14,779 nucleotides of DNA from Thermodesulfovibrio sp. GTDB lineage: Bacteria > Nitrospirota > Thermodesulfovibrionia > Thermodesulfovibrionales > JdFR-85. The translations under genes and the position numbers were made by a program. The notes below the pieces were generated by a model. It was given only the letters and a program-made list of their open reading frames with translations, had not been told where the DNA came from and did not search any database. The stretch covers positions 1-14,779 of the forward strand of contig JALUAR010000134.1 of assembly GCA_027050975.1 (NCBI GenBank), in the 5' to 3' direction. Positions 14,140 through 14,779 of the stretch are shown here, piece by piece; position 1 is the first letter of the stretch; each line of letters starts with the position of its first letter.

Positions 14140-14779
14140 TTACCTCCTACTCAATTCTTCTGCTTTTAGAGTTGCTGCCTCTATAGCCTCTTTTATTACT
14201 GCCTTAACACTACCATGGTCAAACACAAAGAGCCCCTCGGCTGTTGTGCCACCAGGAGATGTAACCATTCTTTTTAGTTCGTCAGTGCTTATGCCTTTGT
14301 CTATCATTTTTACAGTGCCAAGGGCTGTCTGAAGAGTGAGTTCCAATGCCTCGGAATAACCAAGTCCCATCCTCAGCCCTGCCTCAGCCATGGACTCAAT
14401 GAAGTATGCAAAGAAAGCCGGCCCGCTTCCACTCAGGGCTGTCACAACATCCATTTTTGCCTCATCCATAACAAGAACCCTGCCTGTGGCAGAGAAGATA
14501 TCTTCGGCGCGCTTTCGGTCTCTCTTTCCAACACCCTTTCCGAAGGTGAGAACACTTATTCCTTCTCCTATGAGTGCTGGAGTGTTGGGCATAACCCTTA
14601 CAACCCTGTCAGTGGAGAGACTGTCCATTAAAAAGGAAAGCCTTATGCCTGCGGCTATTGAGATTATAAGATGCTTCGGTTTAATTGATTCCTTTATTAC
14701 TGTGAGAACATCCTCCATTTGTTGAGGTTTAACTGCAAGAATTACTACCGCCGCCAGACAGATAATTTTAAGGTTATCT
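14140..14779 (-). CDS. proC: pyrroline-5-carboxylate reductase (5' end beyond window)
   Basis: About 213 C-terminal residues are present; the gene continues past the right edge, so the Rossmann dinucleotide-binding start is missing. The visible part begins before VVILAVKPQQM and contains MPNTPALIGEGISVL, VTALSGSGPAFFAYFIESM, and VTSPGGTTAEGL, all family hallmarks. It catalyses the last step of proline synthesis, reducing pyrroline-5-carboxylate with NAD(P)H. The ATG at 14718 is internal, since the frame is open and conserved upstream of it. It is probably the leading visible gene of the proC-yggT-divIVA-hisS operon. Confidence 0.96.
   Translation of the reverse strand, partial: DNLKIICLAAVVILAVKPQQMEDVLTVIKESIKPKHLIISIAAGIRLSFLMDSLSTDRVVRVMPNTPALIGEGISVLTFGKGVGKRDRKRAEDIFSATGRVLVMDEAKMDVVTALSGSGPAFFAYFIESMAEAGLRMGLGYSEALELTLQTALGTVKMIDKGISTDELKRMVTSPGGTTAEGLFVFDHGSVKAVIKEAIEAATLKAEELSRR

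Noticed and set aside
1..14779. CRISPR array, riboswitch, defence island or prophage
   Set aside because: I see no regularly spaced direct repeats, no aptamer core I know, and no phage or defence genes.

Overview
The window looks like an ordinary chromosomal stretch of a Gram-negative (diderm) bacterium of medium GC content. It carries about a dozen complete genes, one tRNA, and the start of a proC gene cut by the right edge. The diderm inference rests on the tripartite ABC exporter with a membrane-fusion protein, the signal-peptide protein, and the clpS-clpA-aat cluster. The proC-yggT-divIVA-hisS order and the short ATTAGTGTCCG repeat give me an unverified impression of Nitrospirota or a deltaproteobacterial lineage. 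I cannot prove the taxon from sequence alone.

Left part (1-3191): a Crp/Fnr-type regulator without Fe-S cysteines faces a 136-residue four-helix heme-copper-oxidase-like membrane protein, and the two stop codons share the same TTAA. An FNR/DNR-like box (ATGAT-N4-ATCAT) lies upstream of the membrane protein, which suggests a small respiratory or NO/O2-responsive module. A secreted retropepsin-like aspartic protease then converges with a membrane-anchored ImmA/IrrE-like zinc peptidase. The zinc peptidase lies just downstream of tRNA-Thr(CGT).

Middle part (3271-8546): a ybhG-ybhF-ybhS-ybhR-like exporter made of an HlyD-type adaptor, a two-NBD ATPase, and two ABC-2 permeases. It is interrupted between the ATPase and the first permease by the C-terminal stump of a VapC (PIN-domain) toxin gene.

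Right part (8654-14779): clpS-clpA-aat form a compact N-degron set. Aat adds Leu/Phe to N-termini, ClpS recognises them, and ClpA unfolds the substrate for ClpP. Convergent to it on the minus strand is proC-yggT-divIVA-hisS, with tight overlaps.

Three observations stand out. A short repeat (ATTAGTGTCCG followed by an A-rich run) occurs as an inverted pair in the crp leader and as a single copy that supplies the last codons and the stop of hisS. Several genes without a Shine-Dalgarno have a -10-like hexamer 6-7 bases before their ATG, best seen at the ybhF-like gene, which suggests leaderless mRNAs. The vapC remnant inside the exporter operon ends exactly at the TTG start of the permease gene.
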